In this document: one piece after another, positions 7,765 through 15,154 of the stretch
Numbering within the stretch: position 1 is the stretch's first letter
Layout of the letters: the number at the start of each line of letters is the position of its first letter
Origin: Prochlorococcus sp. AG-402-K10
GTDB lineage: Bacteria; Cyanobacteriota; Cyanobacteriia; PCC-6307; Cyanobiaceae
Length of the DNA stretch: 54,191 bases
Direction of reading: 5' to 3'
Assembly (NCBI GenBank): GCA_003216835.1
Contig: QCIF01000009.1
Coordinates: 1-54,191 of the forward strand
Position numbers and translations under genes: made by a program
Notes under the pieces: model-generated
Database searches by the model: none
Told to the model about the DNA's origin: nothing
The model's input: only the letters and a program-made list of their open reading frames with translations

Positions 7765-8388
7765 TTATTTATCTCCATCCCCTGTACAAAATATTTTGTA
7801 GTAAGCATCTTTAAATTTACCTTTTGATGCCCCAAATCTTAATCCTGATCTAAGAGCAAGCGCTCGATTTTCTCCTGAACCATGATGATCTTCATGATCA
7901 TATTCCTGATCTCCATAATGATAATATACTTTTGCTATCATTTCATCTGCATCATTAGGGTTAAACGTTATTTTTGGAATACTTGAAAGAATAATACCTG
8001 CGAAACAATCAGCTTGAAGCTCAACTTTTGTGATATTTTTTTTTGCTCTATCTTTAAGGCTATAAAGACTATGTTGCACATGATGAGAATACTCATGAGC
8101 AGTAGTAAAAGCTAAAGATAAACCTTTATCCTTTTTGTTTAAACAAATTAAATTTTTTGTTGGGTAATAAGCAGGTGGAGTATCACACCAATACCACCTA
8201 ACTTTTTTAGCATTAACAAGTTTCCCCATGGTTTTTGATGCCTCATCAATAATAGTTTGAACTAGAGATTCAGAATCATTCATGTCTACTATTTCAGAGT
8301 ATGAGGGAGATGCCAAAAAGAAAGATAAGGGGAGGAGAGTAATTATCTTCTTAGAAAAGATCTTTTTTATATTTAAAAAGTTCATCAA
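7765..8388 (-). CDS. Secreted neutral zinc metallopeptidase (YpfJ/PF04228-like)
   Basis: The protein is 207 residues. A signal peptide is present at about 1-31 (hydrophobic core ITLLPLSFFLA, then SPSYSE). The catalytic motif HEYSH is at 98-102 and is followed by ELQADCFAG at about 123-131; this pairing is typical of the putative neutral zinc metallopeptidase family. A PTKNLICLN segment corresponds to the family's strand before the active-site helix. It should act in the periplasm or thylakoid lumen. It is convergent with the SPFH operon, with 23 bases between stops, and is the second zinc protease in this cluster. Confidence 0.8.
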   Translation of the reverse strand: MMNFLNIKKIFSKKIITLLPLSFFLASPSYSEIVDMNDSESLVQTIIDEASKTMGKLVNAKKVRWYWCDTPPAYYPTKNLICLNKKDKGLSLAFTTAHEYSHHVQHSLYSLKDRAKKNITKVELQADCFAGIILSSIPKITFNPNDADEMIAKVYYHYGDQEYDHEDHHGSGENRALALRSGLRFGASKGKFKDAYYKIFCTGDGDK

Positions 8389-8801
8389 AACTAATTACAA
8401 ACTTTCAATAATTTTGTATTGTAGTACTTAGATTGTATTCTGCTGGCTTGCCTGACAGATTTACATCCGATAATTAATAATAATTTCTTACTAATTTTCA
8501 ATTTAAAAAATCTTGAAGGAATCATAAATAAACTTTATAATATCTAGTTTACTCTTAATTAATTTTGCCGAATAAGATGATAAATTTCAATCAACAAGTA
8601 TTTCAGATAGTCTAATTGGAGATAATTAATATAGAGATTCTTCTTTAAATAAATAATTTTTTGAATTAAAGCACATTTTTTTAATATTAACAAAACCATA
8701 TTTTTATTAGTTCTTTCTTAACTTATGAGTAAGTTCCTAAACTAAGAAAAAGCTATCTAGATAAATCTGTAATTAAAGAAAAATTTGATTCAATAGTTTA
8801 A
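8389..8801. other. AT-rich spacer
   Basis: About 410 bases upstream of the minus-strand metallopeptidase and downstream of the ligase-like gene. Only very short frames are present, and no hairpin with a T-run stands out. Confidence 0.5.
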
Positions 8802-9551
8802 CTAATCCTTTATAGCAATCTGCCAATAACGATAATCTAAATTTGATTTTTCTCTTATTAACTGTAATTTTCTAGAATTTATCTTTACTACTATTCCATC
8901 GTTTGGATATTCCTTAAACAACTTCCCTTCTAGCCATTTTTTTCTAAATACTTTAACTTGGTTTGTGAAATTACAAGAGATATGTTTCGGAATTGAGAAA
9001 CCAAGCTTTGAGAGATGTGTTTTGGATTCATGTTGATTAAGTCTTGAATTAAGTATTTGGAAACTGCAAAAACTGAGACTTTCTCCAGAACCTTCTTTAG
9101 CTCTTAAAAATCCAGACGCAATCCTTTGAGAAAAATTGGGAGCCTGATTGGGTGCATAAAGTTCACCTCTAACTTGAAAAACTCCTCGAATAGGAAGTTG
9201 ATTGGAAATACCTTTAACTTTTGATATTTTCCTTGTGATATCAGTTCCTTTTCTTGAGATTGCTTTCTCTAAAGTCCCATTTCTATATTGCAAAGCAATA
9301 GCACAGCCATCAATTTTAGGTTCTATTAACAATCGAGTATCAGGAAGTAATCCTTCTAAAAAAGCATCTATTGAACCCTTTTCTAATGATGGCAAGACTA
9401 ACTTATTTTTCTTACTAAAGTAATCACAATTAGGATCTATTCTTAAAAGATTTTTTTCAAGTTGATCAAACTGTTTATCAGAAATTAAAGCATTGCCATT
9501 TCTATAGTTATAGTCGTACCATTCAATTCGTTCCTCTAGATAGCTTTTCAT
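8802..9551 (-). CDS. Minimal NAD-dependent DNA ligase-like protein (Ia plus adenylation domain)
   Basis: The protein is 249 residues against about 670 for LigA. Residues 8-40 resemble the NAD-binding domain Ia (IEWYDYNYRNGNALISDKQFD). The nucleotidyltransferase domain follows, with the active-site motif EPKIDG (Lys is the adenylated residue), GELYAP, a SFCSFQIL strand, DGIVVKI and a terminal KSNLDYRYWQIAIKD. It ends there, with no OB fold, zinc finger, HhH or BRCT domain. It could still self-adenylate, but sealing without the OB fold is doubtful. The ATG follows directly on the stop of the upstream 68-codon gene (TAAATG), so they are translationally coupled. LigB-like proteins of enterobacteria are also shortened, but less so. 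Confidence 0.8.
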   Translation of the reverse strand: MKSYLEERIEWYDYNYRNGNALISDKQFDQLEKNLLRIDPNCDYFSKKNKLVLPSLEKGSIDAFLEGLLPDTRLLIEPKIDGCAIALQYRNGTLEKAISRKGTDITRKISKVKGISNQLPIRGVFQVRGELYAPNQAPNFSQRIASGFLRAKEGSGESLSFCSFQILNSRLNQHESKTHLSKLGFSIPKHISCNFTNQVKVFRKKWLEGKLFKEYPNDGIVVKINSRKLQLIREKSNLDYRYWQIAIKD

Positions 9552-9758
9552 TTAATAAGAAGGCTTTAAACTTTGGCTAGGTATCCAAGGTGGTTTATCT
9601 ATAATCCATTTTTCTCTTTCTTCGTATTTAACTGTCCACAAAAGAAAAGAAGAAATATGTTTCAATGATATTCCAACTATATATCTTGTTTTTGGGCTGA
9701 TGGAAATAAATCCAACTAAAAATATTAATAAAATTAGTCTGAATATACTTTTAATCAT
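9552..9758 (-). CDS. Small single-helix membrane protein
   Basis: The protein is 68 residues with one membrane helix at about 4-21 (FRLILLIFLVGFISI), followed by a soluble tail with WIIDKPPWIPSQSLKP. Its TAA is immediately followed by the ATG of the ligase-like gene, which supports real translation and an operon. The family is not recognised. Confidence 0.65.
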   Translation of the reverse strand: MIKSIFRLILLIFLVGFISISPKTRYIVGISLKHISSFLLWTVKYEEREKWIIDKPPWIPSQSLKPSY

Positions 9759-9800
9759 TTAAAAAATCATTTAGCGGATAATTAATTAGTAATAGTTTTA

Positions 9801-10055
9801 TTATATGCAATTCTTATAACCTTCTATTTTTGCCAGATCTTCAATATCTAAACCAGTTTCGTTAAATAGTTTTTCTCTTATATTATCCTTTTTAATTTTA
9901 GTTAAAGCAGCTTTTGATGACATCCTGATACAGCTGTTTTTGTATTTAGCCTCTTTTATAACTGGAGACAAATAAAAACCAAATAAGATTATAAACCCGC
10001 CAAAAATTATAACTCTTCTATGTTCTTTCCAGGATTGGTAAAATTTATTAGTCAC
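9801..10055 (-). CDS. Small membrane protein, P-V-x(9)-C family
   Basis: The protein is 84 residues with a membrane helix at about 14-30. The motif FYLSPVIKEAKYKNSC follows, then a charged helix, and a final Cys in EGYKNCI. The block after the helix matches that of the 134-residue protein at 27573-27977, with the same Pro-to-Cys spacing of 11. Two conserved Cys after the helix suggest a disulfide on the extracytoplasmic side (inference). Function unknown. Confidence 0.65.
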   Translation of the reverse strand: MTNKFYQSWKEHRRVIIFGGFIILFGFYLSPVIKEAKYKNSCIRMSSKAALTKIKKDNIREKLFNETGLDIEDLAKIEGYKNCI

Positions 10056-10349
10056 AAAAAAAAGTATTAATTAACTTTTATTTTATATCTGCTGTCAATT
10101 ACTTTATCTTTAATCAATTAAAGTGCACCTAATTATTCATTTCTTTATAAAGATAGTTCCTTCTATTTCTATATTCTTAATAGTTTCTGGTTCTTAAAAT
10201 ATATAATTTAATAATCTTGCTTAGGATTATTAATATTAAAAAATATGAAATTAAGAATTTAAAATATTTAAGATTAAATCAGCATTTGTACTGATTTACT
10301 TTAGATATAAATAAGGTTTATGTTTAACTTGTTGATTTGGAGGGATCTT
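10056..10349. other. AT-rich spacer upstream of a mini-gene
   Basis: No gene is visible. This should contain the promoter of the minus-strand 84-residue gene and, further right, that of the 29-codon plus-strand gene. Confidence 0.4.
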
Positions 10350-10439
10350 ATGATTGACAGTCCACCAGAGAAGCTAAATAAAATAAATTTGATTATAAAC
10401 TTCTTAGTAAGTGATATAAAACAATTTAAATATAGATAA
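10350..10439 (+). CDS. 29-codon mini-gene with strong ribosome binding site
   Basis: An ATG at 10350 is preceded by GGAGGG at 10339-10344 at 5-base spacing, an unusually good Shine-Dalgarno for this AT-rich genome. The peptide MIDSPPEKLNKINLII continues to a basic end, FKYR, before TAA. A terminator-like hairpin follows 12 bases later. The combination of ribosome binding site, frame and terminator argues for an independent mini-gene. No family is recognised. Confidence 0.5.
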   Translation: MIDSPPEKLNKINLIINFLVSDIKQFKYR

Positions 10440-10450
10440 AACTAAAGCTA

Positions 10451-10490
10451 AAAGAGGAATGATTCCTATAAATGGGATTCATTCCTTTTA
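10451..10490 (+). terminator. Rho-independent terminator-like hairpin
   Basis: GGAATGA (10456-10462) pairs with TCATTCC (10479-10485). The pairing extends outwards by A-T/G-T pairs and inwards by TCC/GGA after one mismatch. TTTT follows at 10486-10489. It sits just after the 29-codon mini-gene. Confidence 0.6.
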
Positions 10491-10800
10491 AAATAATTTA
10501 TTCTTTAAAAATTAAAAAAAAGAAAATTTTTAATATCTTTATTTAAAAAGAGAAGAGTTTTGAATTCTTTTTGTGGAGAAACCCTTAAGAAAATCAAATT
10601 CTAATTTTTACCCTGACAGAAACCAATAATTGTTTTGAATTCTTTTGATTATTCCAATTAACTTAAAATAGTTTTCTATTAACATTTAATTTTTCAAATT
10701 GAGGCAAAATACTTTTTCTAAAATTATAAGCTTACTTTATTTAATACAAGCTTAGTTTTTTATTAATATTTTTTATCTTGTTTTATTAATAAAAATATTA
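10491..10800. other. AT-rich spacer
   Basis: About 310 bases of very AT-rich sequence lie between the hairpin and the stop of the minus-strand 64-residue gene. No feature could be supported. Confidence 0.4.
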
Positions 10801-10995
10801 TTAAACTCCATTGCAATTGAAACCACTGCAATTAAAAATTCTAATTAATTCTATTATAAAATTATGAAAACTTTCATTGTTCAAAAAAGCCCATGTCGTA
10901 AAGATAGCAAAACAAAAAAAAGCAAATGCAACATATTGTAGCCAATGGACTCCAAAACTATCTAAACCATTTTTATCAAAATCAGAATTACTCAA
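10801..10995 (-). CDS. Small single-helix membrane protein
   Basis: The protein is 64 residues. A soluble N-terminus (SNSDFDKNGLDSFGVHWLQ) precedes a membrane helix with aromatic residues (about 22-38), and two Cys occur near the end (FNCSGFNCNGV). The composition is protein-like rather than random. The antisense frame at 10877-11068 is treated as its shadow. Function unknown. Confidence 0.55.
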   Translation of the reverse strand: MSNSDFDKNGLDSFGVHWLQYVAFAFFCFAIFTTWAFLNNESFHNFIIELIRIFNCSGFNCNGV

Positions 10996-11064
10996 TTGTT
11001 TTTTTTTAATGATAAATATTCTTAATTTAAATATAGATTTTAATATAAAATTAAATCTCCTTAA

Positions 11065-11184
11065 TTAATTATCCTTAATTTTTGGGAGGTAAAAATTATT
11101 TCCTAATGTATAGCCAATAGATAGAAGTACAAAACCAATCAGTTGAGGTAAGTGAGAATTAGCTAAAGAGATTTTTTCAATCAT
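11065..11184 (-). CDS. 39-residue membrane peptide
   Basis: The ATG at 11182-11184 (reverse) opens MIEKISLANSHLPQLIGFVL, then a glycine-containing helix continues (SIGYTLGNNFYLPKIKDN). One membrane helix is predicted at about 13-28. It is co-directional with its small-protein neighbours. No family is recognised, but the composition is coding-like. Confidence 0.5.
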   Translation of the reverse strand: MIEKISLANSHLPQLIGFVLLSIGYTLGNNFYLPKIKDN

Positions 11185-11241
11185 TTCTAAATATATAAAA
11201 TATTATAATAATTAAAAAAAAATTTTTTCGTAAGAAATCTT

Positions 11242-11406
11242 TTAACTTAATTCTTCAATCTCACCAGATTCTTTTAGAGAATTAAAAAGTCTCTTATTTT
11301 CAGTTTTTAAATTTTCTAATGCAGATTTAGTGAATTGCTCTTTCGCTTCAAATTTTGCTGAGGTTATAATTTTTTTATTAGGAAGTTTCTTCTTTCTTTT
11401 TGGCAT
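11242..11406 (-). CDS. 54-residue basic coiled-coil peptide
   Basis: The start is MPKRKKKLPNKKIITSAKFE, followed by a charged helix (ENLKTENKRLFNSLKESGE). It has no membrane segment. A similar small Lys-rich helix protein lies at 15155-15280. A role in nucleic acid binding is possible from the basic head, but this is not shown. Confidence 0.5.
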   Translation of the reverse strand: MPKRKKKLPNKKIITSAKFEAKEQFTKSALENLKTENKRLFNSLKESGEIEELS

Positions 11407-11513
11407 CTTTTTTTTTTTTTCTTTATAAAAATTTTAGTAGATATATTTTATTAATTAAGTATGATTTTTTACAGAACTTTGGTTAATAATATTTATTTAC
11501 ATAAGAATTTAAC

Positions 11514-11720
11514 TTAATCTTTTGGAAGCCTTAACCACCCACTAGTCCATTCAGATTTTAGTTTCGCCCATGAAATTCTTGTAATGTTTTTTTTATGTTT
11601 TGTAGGAAATATATCAACCCATCTATTTTTACTTTTGCCGCCATAGGCTTTAATTTGAAAATGACGGTTACCATTTATTGTCTTTGGGGCTGTCCAACAA
11701 GAGGTAGGGGGCCATTTCAT
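11514..11720 (-). CDS. Trp-rich small protein, TIGR02450/DUF2389-like
   Basis: The protein is 68 residues with six Trp. It follows the pattern of the TIGR02450 tryptophan-rich family: WTAPKTINGNRHFQIK, then RWVDIFPT, then ISWAKLKSEWTSGWLRLP. The family is common in marine picocyanobacteria and gammaproteobacteria, and its function is unknown. ATG at 11718-11720 is used. The opposite-strand frame at 11595-11789 is a shadow. Confidence 0.75.
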   Translation of the reverse strand: MKWPPTSCWTAPKTINGNRHFQIKAYGGKSKNRWVDIFPTKHKKNITRISWAKLKSEWTSGWLRLPKD

Positions 11721-11742
11721 AAAAAAAAAATAAAAAATAATA

Positions 11743-11829
11743 TTATAGGTTACTATGACCAGTTAAAACTAATCCATAGTATGCAATAGTACCAAGAATT
11801 AAAACTATACCTAATATACGAATAATCAT
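11743..11829 (-). CDS. 28-residue membrane peptide
   Basis: The frame MIIRILGIVLILGTIAYYGL then VLTGHSNL before TAA forms a single membrane helix with a short tail. No clear ribosome binding site is visible and the length is near the limit of what can be called. It sits among co-directional mini-genes. Confidence 0.4.
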   Translation of the reverse strand: MIIRILGIVLILGTIAYYGLVLTGHSNL

Positions 11830-12154
11830 TTTTAAAAAGATAATTAATTTAAAATTATATTCAGGATATTTAATTTATGAAAAAACACTTTAAATTTTTA
11901 TATAAATTATTTTAAAAGTTTTAGAAAAAAATACTTAATTAGCTCTCTTCGTGTTTCTTACTAAGAAATGAAGTCACTTCGGTACAACTAATTTTGGTTT
12001 AATCCTATGAAACTCTAAATAAATGTGTTTTTGCATGAAGTGTCTTCTTGAAGTTAATAAAACTATAATTTATAAATTCTTACACTTTAGTTATTATTCC
12101 TAAATCATCTTCTTTAGTAGGGGGCCAATTTTTATTGTCCGTTAGTTGTTTTAT

Positions 12155-12325
12155 TTAATTATTTTCTACGATATCGTAATAAGTTGTATATTCATAATCT
12201 GTGTCTGAGCAACATGAATCCCCATATATTTTTTTTAGTAATTCATAAGCATCTGAATAATTTTCAAAATAATAAGATGTGATTTTGTCTTCTTTCCCAT
12301 CAAGTCTAATTATTTTGTAATCCAT
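12155..12325 (-). CDS. 56-residue acidic protein
   Basis: The start is MDYKIIRLDGKEDKITSYYF. The rest is Tyr/Asp-rich with a Cys pair in GDSCCSDTDYEYTTYYDIVE, and the protein is soluble. The same frame continues past the TAA at 12155-12157 for 24 more sense codons (down to 12080), so an ancestral longer protein is possible. No family is recognised. Confidence 0.55.
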   Translation of the reverse strand: MDYKIIRLDGKEDKITSYYFENYSDAYELLKKIYGDSCCSDTDYEYTTYYDIVENN

Positions 12326-12363
12326 GAAAAGTTTTAGTTGAGTTTTTTAAATCTTAAAATATC

Positions 12364-12567
12364 TTATTTAAGATTTTTTGGATATAGCTTTTGAATTTTG
12401 TTTTGTTGTATTTCTATTTTTCTTTCCTCATATTTTTTTGACATGATTTTTCTAATAAGTAATTGTGGGATAAGCCAAATTAATGCTATAGCTATAGCCA
12501 TGAAAATTGGATTACGCCACGTTAACCTAAGTATCTCTTGAATTAATTCTTGATTTAAAATATTCAT
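12364..12567 (-). CDS. Small single-helix membrane protein
   Basis: The protein is 67 residues. An N-terminal helix leads into a membrane segment at about 20-37 (PIFMAIAIALIWLIPQLL), then a strongly basic coiled tail (RKIMSKKYEERKIEIQQNKI). The positive-inside rule places the tail in the cytosol. Function unknown. Confidence 0.6.
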   Translation of the reverse strand: MNILNQELIQEILRLTWRNPIFMAIAIALIWLIPQLLIRKIMSKKYEERKIEIQQNKIQKLYPKNLK

Positions 12568-12747
12568 AAATAAAATTTAGATGATATCAATATAGACACT
12601 CACCTTTTTAAAAATTTTACTAGTAGATATAAAAATTATAACCTTATTAAGAAAATTGTTTTGTTTTAATTTATAACTCTTTTAAAAATTAATTATTCTG
12701 TATATCATACATAAAATAGTAAAATTATATTTCGCATATATAAAAAA

Positions 12748-13413
12748 ATGTCTACTTACCTTATCACAGGCTCAAATAGGGGCATTGGATTGGAATTATG
12801 TAACCAAATTCATAATAGGGGTGATGAGGTTATTGCAACTTGTAGGAGAGCATCACCAGAACTAATTAATTTAGGGGTAAGAATTGAAGAGAACATAGAC
12901 ATCTCTTCTGAAGAGGCAATAACTAATTTAGGTAAAAAACTATCTGGAACTAATATAGATTGTTTAATTCATAATGCAGGTATATATGAATTTAATTCAT
13001 TAGAGGATTTCAATAATCAAAGCATAATGCGCCAATTTGAAGTTAATGCATTGAGCCCTATTTTTATGACTCAATCTCTTAAGCATCTTTTTAAAAGGTC
13101 TTCGAAAATTGCTTTCATTACAAGCAGAATGGGATCTATTGGAGACAACTCATCTGGGAGTTCTTATGGCTATAGGATGTCCAAAGTAGCTTTATCAATG
13201 GCAGCAAAATCATTATCAATAGATTTATTAAAAGAAGAAATTTATGTTGCTATTTTGCATCCTGGATTGGTAAGTACCCGCATGACGGGCTTTACTCCTA
13301 ACGGAATAACTACAGAAGAATCAGTGAATGGTATTTTAAAACGAATTGATTCTCTAAATAAAAATAATTCAGGCACATTTTGGCATACTAATGGACAGGT
13401 TTTGCCTTGGTAG
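12748..13413 (+). CDS. Short-chain dehydrogenase/reductase (SDR)
   Basis: The protein is 221 residues. The Rossmann nucleotide motif TGSNRGIG is at 7-14, the NAG motif at 76-78, the catalytic Ser at about 126 (ITSRMGS) and YxxxK at Tyr142/Lys146, followed by the HPGLVSTRM segment of classical SDRs. The TCRR sequence after the second strand (about 31-34) favours NADP(H). The substrate is unknown; it resembles the C-factor/sniffer-like group of short SDRs. It is flanked on both sides by mini-genes and stands alone in its orientation. Confidence 0.9.
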   Translation: MSTYLITGSNRGIGLELCNQIHNRGDEVIATCRRASPELINLGVRIEENIDISSEEAITNLGKKLSGTNIDCLIHNAGIYEFNSLEDFNNQSIMRQFEVNALSPIFMTQSLKHLFKRSSKIAFITSRMGSIGDNSSGSSYGYRMSKVALSMAAKSLSIDLLKEEIYVAILHPGLVSTRMTGFTPNGITTEESVNGILKRIDSLNKNNSGTFWHTNGQVLPW

Positions 13414-13536
13414 TATTTATGCTTCTTATTAATTTCTAATTATTAGAAAAATTTGATTTGTTAAAAGAATTTTAAATTTTTATCTAATTTCTTCCCTTAT
13501 CGAATTGATTTAGTTATCTTTAAAAAAACATTAATT

Positions 13537-13546
13537 AAGGAGGTGA
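13537..13546 (+). promoter_or_regulatory. Extended Shine-Dalgarno before a TTG start
   Basis: AAGGAGGTGA is fully complementary to the usual 3' end of bacterial 16S rRNA. It stands 4 bases before the TTG at 13551. Such a perfect match is exceptional in this AT-rich sequence and decides the start of the following frame. Confidence 0.6.
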
Positions 13547-13550
13547 TTCA

Positions 13551-13673
13551 TTGTCGTATCTACCGAAAATTGCGGTTATCAAAGAGGCCGTGAATTCAGT
13601 ATCTTCATCGATTTCATTTGTCTCTTTTTCTTTAATTAAGAAGAAAGGTTTTATAATTAATAGATTTATATAA
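13551..13673 (+). CDS. 40-codon mini-gene, TTG start
   Basis: The frame starts at TTG after an ideal ribosome binding site and reads SYLPKIAVIKEAVNSVSS, then ISFVSFSLIKKKGFIINRFI, then TAA. The middle is Ser/Val-rich and weakly amphipathic and the end is basic. No family is recognised. The call rests mainly on the ribosome binding site. Confidence 0.4.
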   Translation: MSYLPKIAVIKEAVNSVSSSISFVSFSLIKKKGFIINRFI

Positions 13674-13967
13674 ATAAATAAATCTAAATTAGTTTAAGAG
13701 GCTTTGCATTTTATCAAATTGTAGAGCTTTTAAATTTATAACTATTAATTGAGAATTCTTTTAATAACTTTAAAGATTCTTTCCACCAAAATTTATTAAA
13801 GCTAACAAAGAAAATTAAATTAACCAGCTAATTATCCAATTACTTTTGCAAGAATTGCTACAAATTTATTAACTTTATTTAGAGTTTTTTTTCGATGACT
13901 TAATTATTTCAGAGAAAATTACTATTGAGGAAATTAAAAAAATTAAAAGGATGTAAGTTATCTTCAT
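13674..13967. other. AT-rich spacer
   Basis: Nearly 300 bases without a supported gene. Several short T- and A-runs occur but no paired terminator stem is convincing. Confidence 0.4.
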
Positions 13968-14126
13968 TTATAGAAAAATATTTATTACTAAAAATATAGC
14001 TACCATTACTACTGAAATAATTACTCCATCAACTAATAAGTCTTTCAATGTATAACTTAGCATCTTTATTTTATTTTCTTTACTGATTAAATTTTCTAAC
14101 CATTTCCAATCCAATATTTTAGTCAT
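13968..14126 (-). CDS. 52-residue membrane peptide
   Basis: The start is MTKILDWKWLENLISKENKI, then KMLSYTLKDLLVDG and a C-terminal membrane helix (VIISVVMVAIFLVINIF). The Trp-containing amphipathic head suggests membrane-surface binding. Function unknown. Confidence 0.45.
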   Translation of the reverse strand: MTKILDWKWLENLISKENKIKMLSYTLKDLLVDGVIISVVMVAIFLVINIFL

Positions 14127-14160
14127 TGCTATTGCTAAGACAAATGAGCTGAAATTAAAC

Positions 14161-14445
14161 CTATAAGATCAATTTGAAAAATATCTTTTGTAAAACGTGT
14201 GATAATAAAATATTCCAATAGCTTTTATCTCTATTAAATAACCCCGCCTCGTCTTTGTATTTGTCCCAAGCTTTTTTTATTTTCGCTTTTGAAATTTTTT
14301 GTTTTCTTTCGTTTAATTTGTTTCTAAGGATATTAAAACTATTTCAGATTTCTTTTTTGTCGGCTCATCAAGTAAATTTGAAGTTACTTTAACTAAATAC
14401 CAAGTAGTTGCATATTTTTTAAATATTTTAGACTTTTTGAATTGG
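14161..14445 (-). pseudogene. Frameshifted small basic protein gene (remnant)
   Basis: Two minus-strand frames join into one plausible protein. The first covers about 14313-14445 and reads KYATTWYLVKVTSNLLDEP then TKKKSEIVLIS. The second covers 14161 to about 14327 and reads RNKLNERKQKISKAKIKKAW then DKYKDEAGLF. A one-base shift near 14320-14330 would connect them. No start codon is present in the first frame. It could be a decayed gene or a sequencing frameshift. Confidence 0.45.
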
Positions 14446-14492
14446 AGCTGATAAGAAAATTATTTTTTATTATGTTGTATCCTGAAAAAAAA

Positions 14493-14648
14493 TTATGGCT
14501 TTAAGAAATGATGGAATATTCTTTCTAGTATCCAAATTGTTAAACCTCCCTCTAGAAAAGCTAACCAGTACATCCCATAGTCTGACAAACCCATTTGCTC
14601 CTGTACCATTTTAATTAAATTTTTGTGAGACTTAATAAGATTTTTCAT
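14493..14648 (-). CDS. 51-residue protein with aromatic helix
   Basis: The start is MKNLIKSHKNLIKMVQEQMG, then LSDYGMYWLAFLEGGLTIWI and LERIFHHFLKP. The SDYGMYWLAFLEGG segment looks strongly selected. The central helix is hydrophobic enough for a membrane association. Met-14 is an alternative start. It is co-directional with the zinc-motif gene just upstream. Function unknown. Confidence 0.55.
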   Translation of the reverse strand: MKNLIKSHKNLIKMVQEQMGLSDYGMYWLAFLEGGLTIWILERIFHHFLKP

Positions 14649-14667
14649 TTTTAAAATAATTGTGAAT

Positions 14668-14931
14668 TTAGTTAATTAAATAGCCTTTCCCATAACAAGA
14701 AAGACATGTTCTCGTCTCATCTAATGAAACTCTTAAATAACCAGCTCCATTACATCTCTTACAATCTATCTTAGTTTTTGAGTAGATTTTGGATTTAATC
14801 TTAGCAGCTCGATTCAAATAAAAAACAGTTTCTTTACGACCATTTGCTTGGACTGCTTTGTTTAAAAGCTTTTTGTATTTGACTTTGAGTTCTTGCGTTT
14901 TCATCACTTTTATTAAGCTAAGTTTCGACAA
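14668..14931 (-). CDS. Small protein with DnaJ-type zinc motifs
   Basis: The protein is 87 residues. A basic helical N-terminus (KVKYKKLLNKAVQANG) precedes two CxxCxGxG motifs, CKRCNGAG at 57-64 and CLSCYGKG at 76-83, which together make one DnaJ-type zinc site. There is no J domain. Met-10 (KVMKTQELK) is an alternative start. Related DnaJ-zinc-only proteins in cyanobacteria have been linked to thiol or assembly-factor roles, but the role here is unknown. Confidence 0.7.
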   Translation of the reverse strand: MSKLSLIKVMKTQELKVKYKKLLNKAVQANGRKETVFYLNRAAKIKSKIYSKTKIDCKRCNGAGYLRVSLDETRTCLSCYGKGYLIN

Positions 14932-15154
14932 AAAAAAATAAGATTACTTAATAATTCAAATAATTCCTAAGAATTTATGAAGGATATTTCTAATTTGATC
15001 TCTTTTGAGATGCTAATAATATAACTATTATTTTTTCTAAATGATTACCTTAACCATATTCAAGGTCATAATTTAATAGAAAATTTATCTTTGAAGAATA
15101 TAATTATATAATTTTTCAAATTTATTTAAATATATTTGCAGCAACTTTAAAGGA

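Noticed and set aside
1..9760. Prophage or CRISPR-Cas island
   Set aside because: No capsid, terminase, integrase, cas gene or spacer-repeat array could be found; the tandem 13-bp unit has no spacers.
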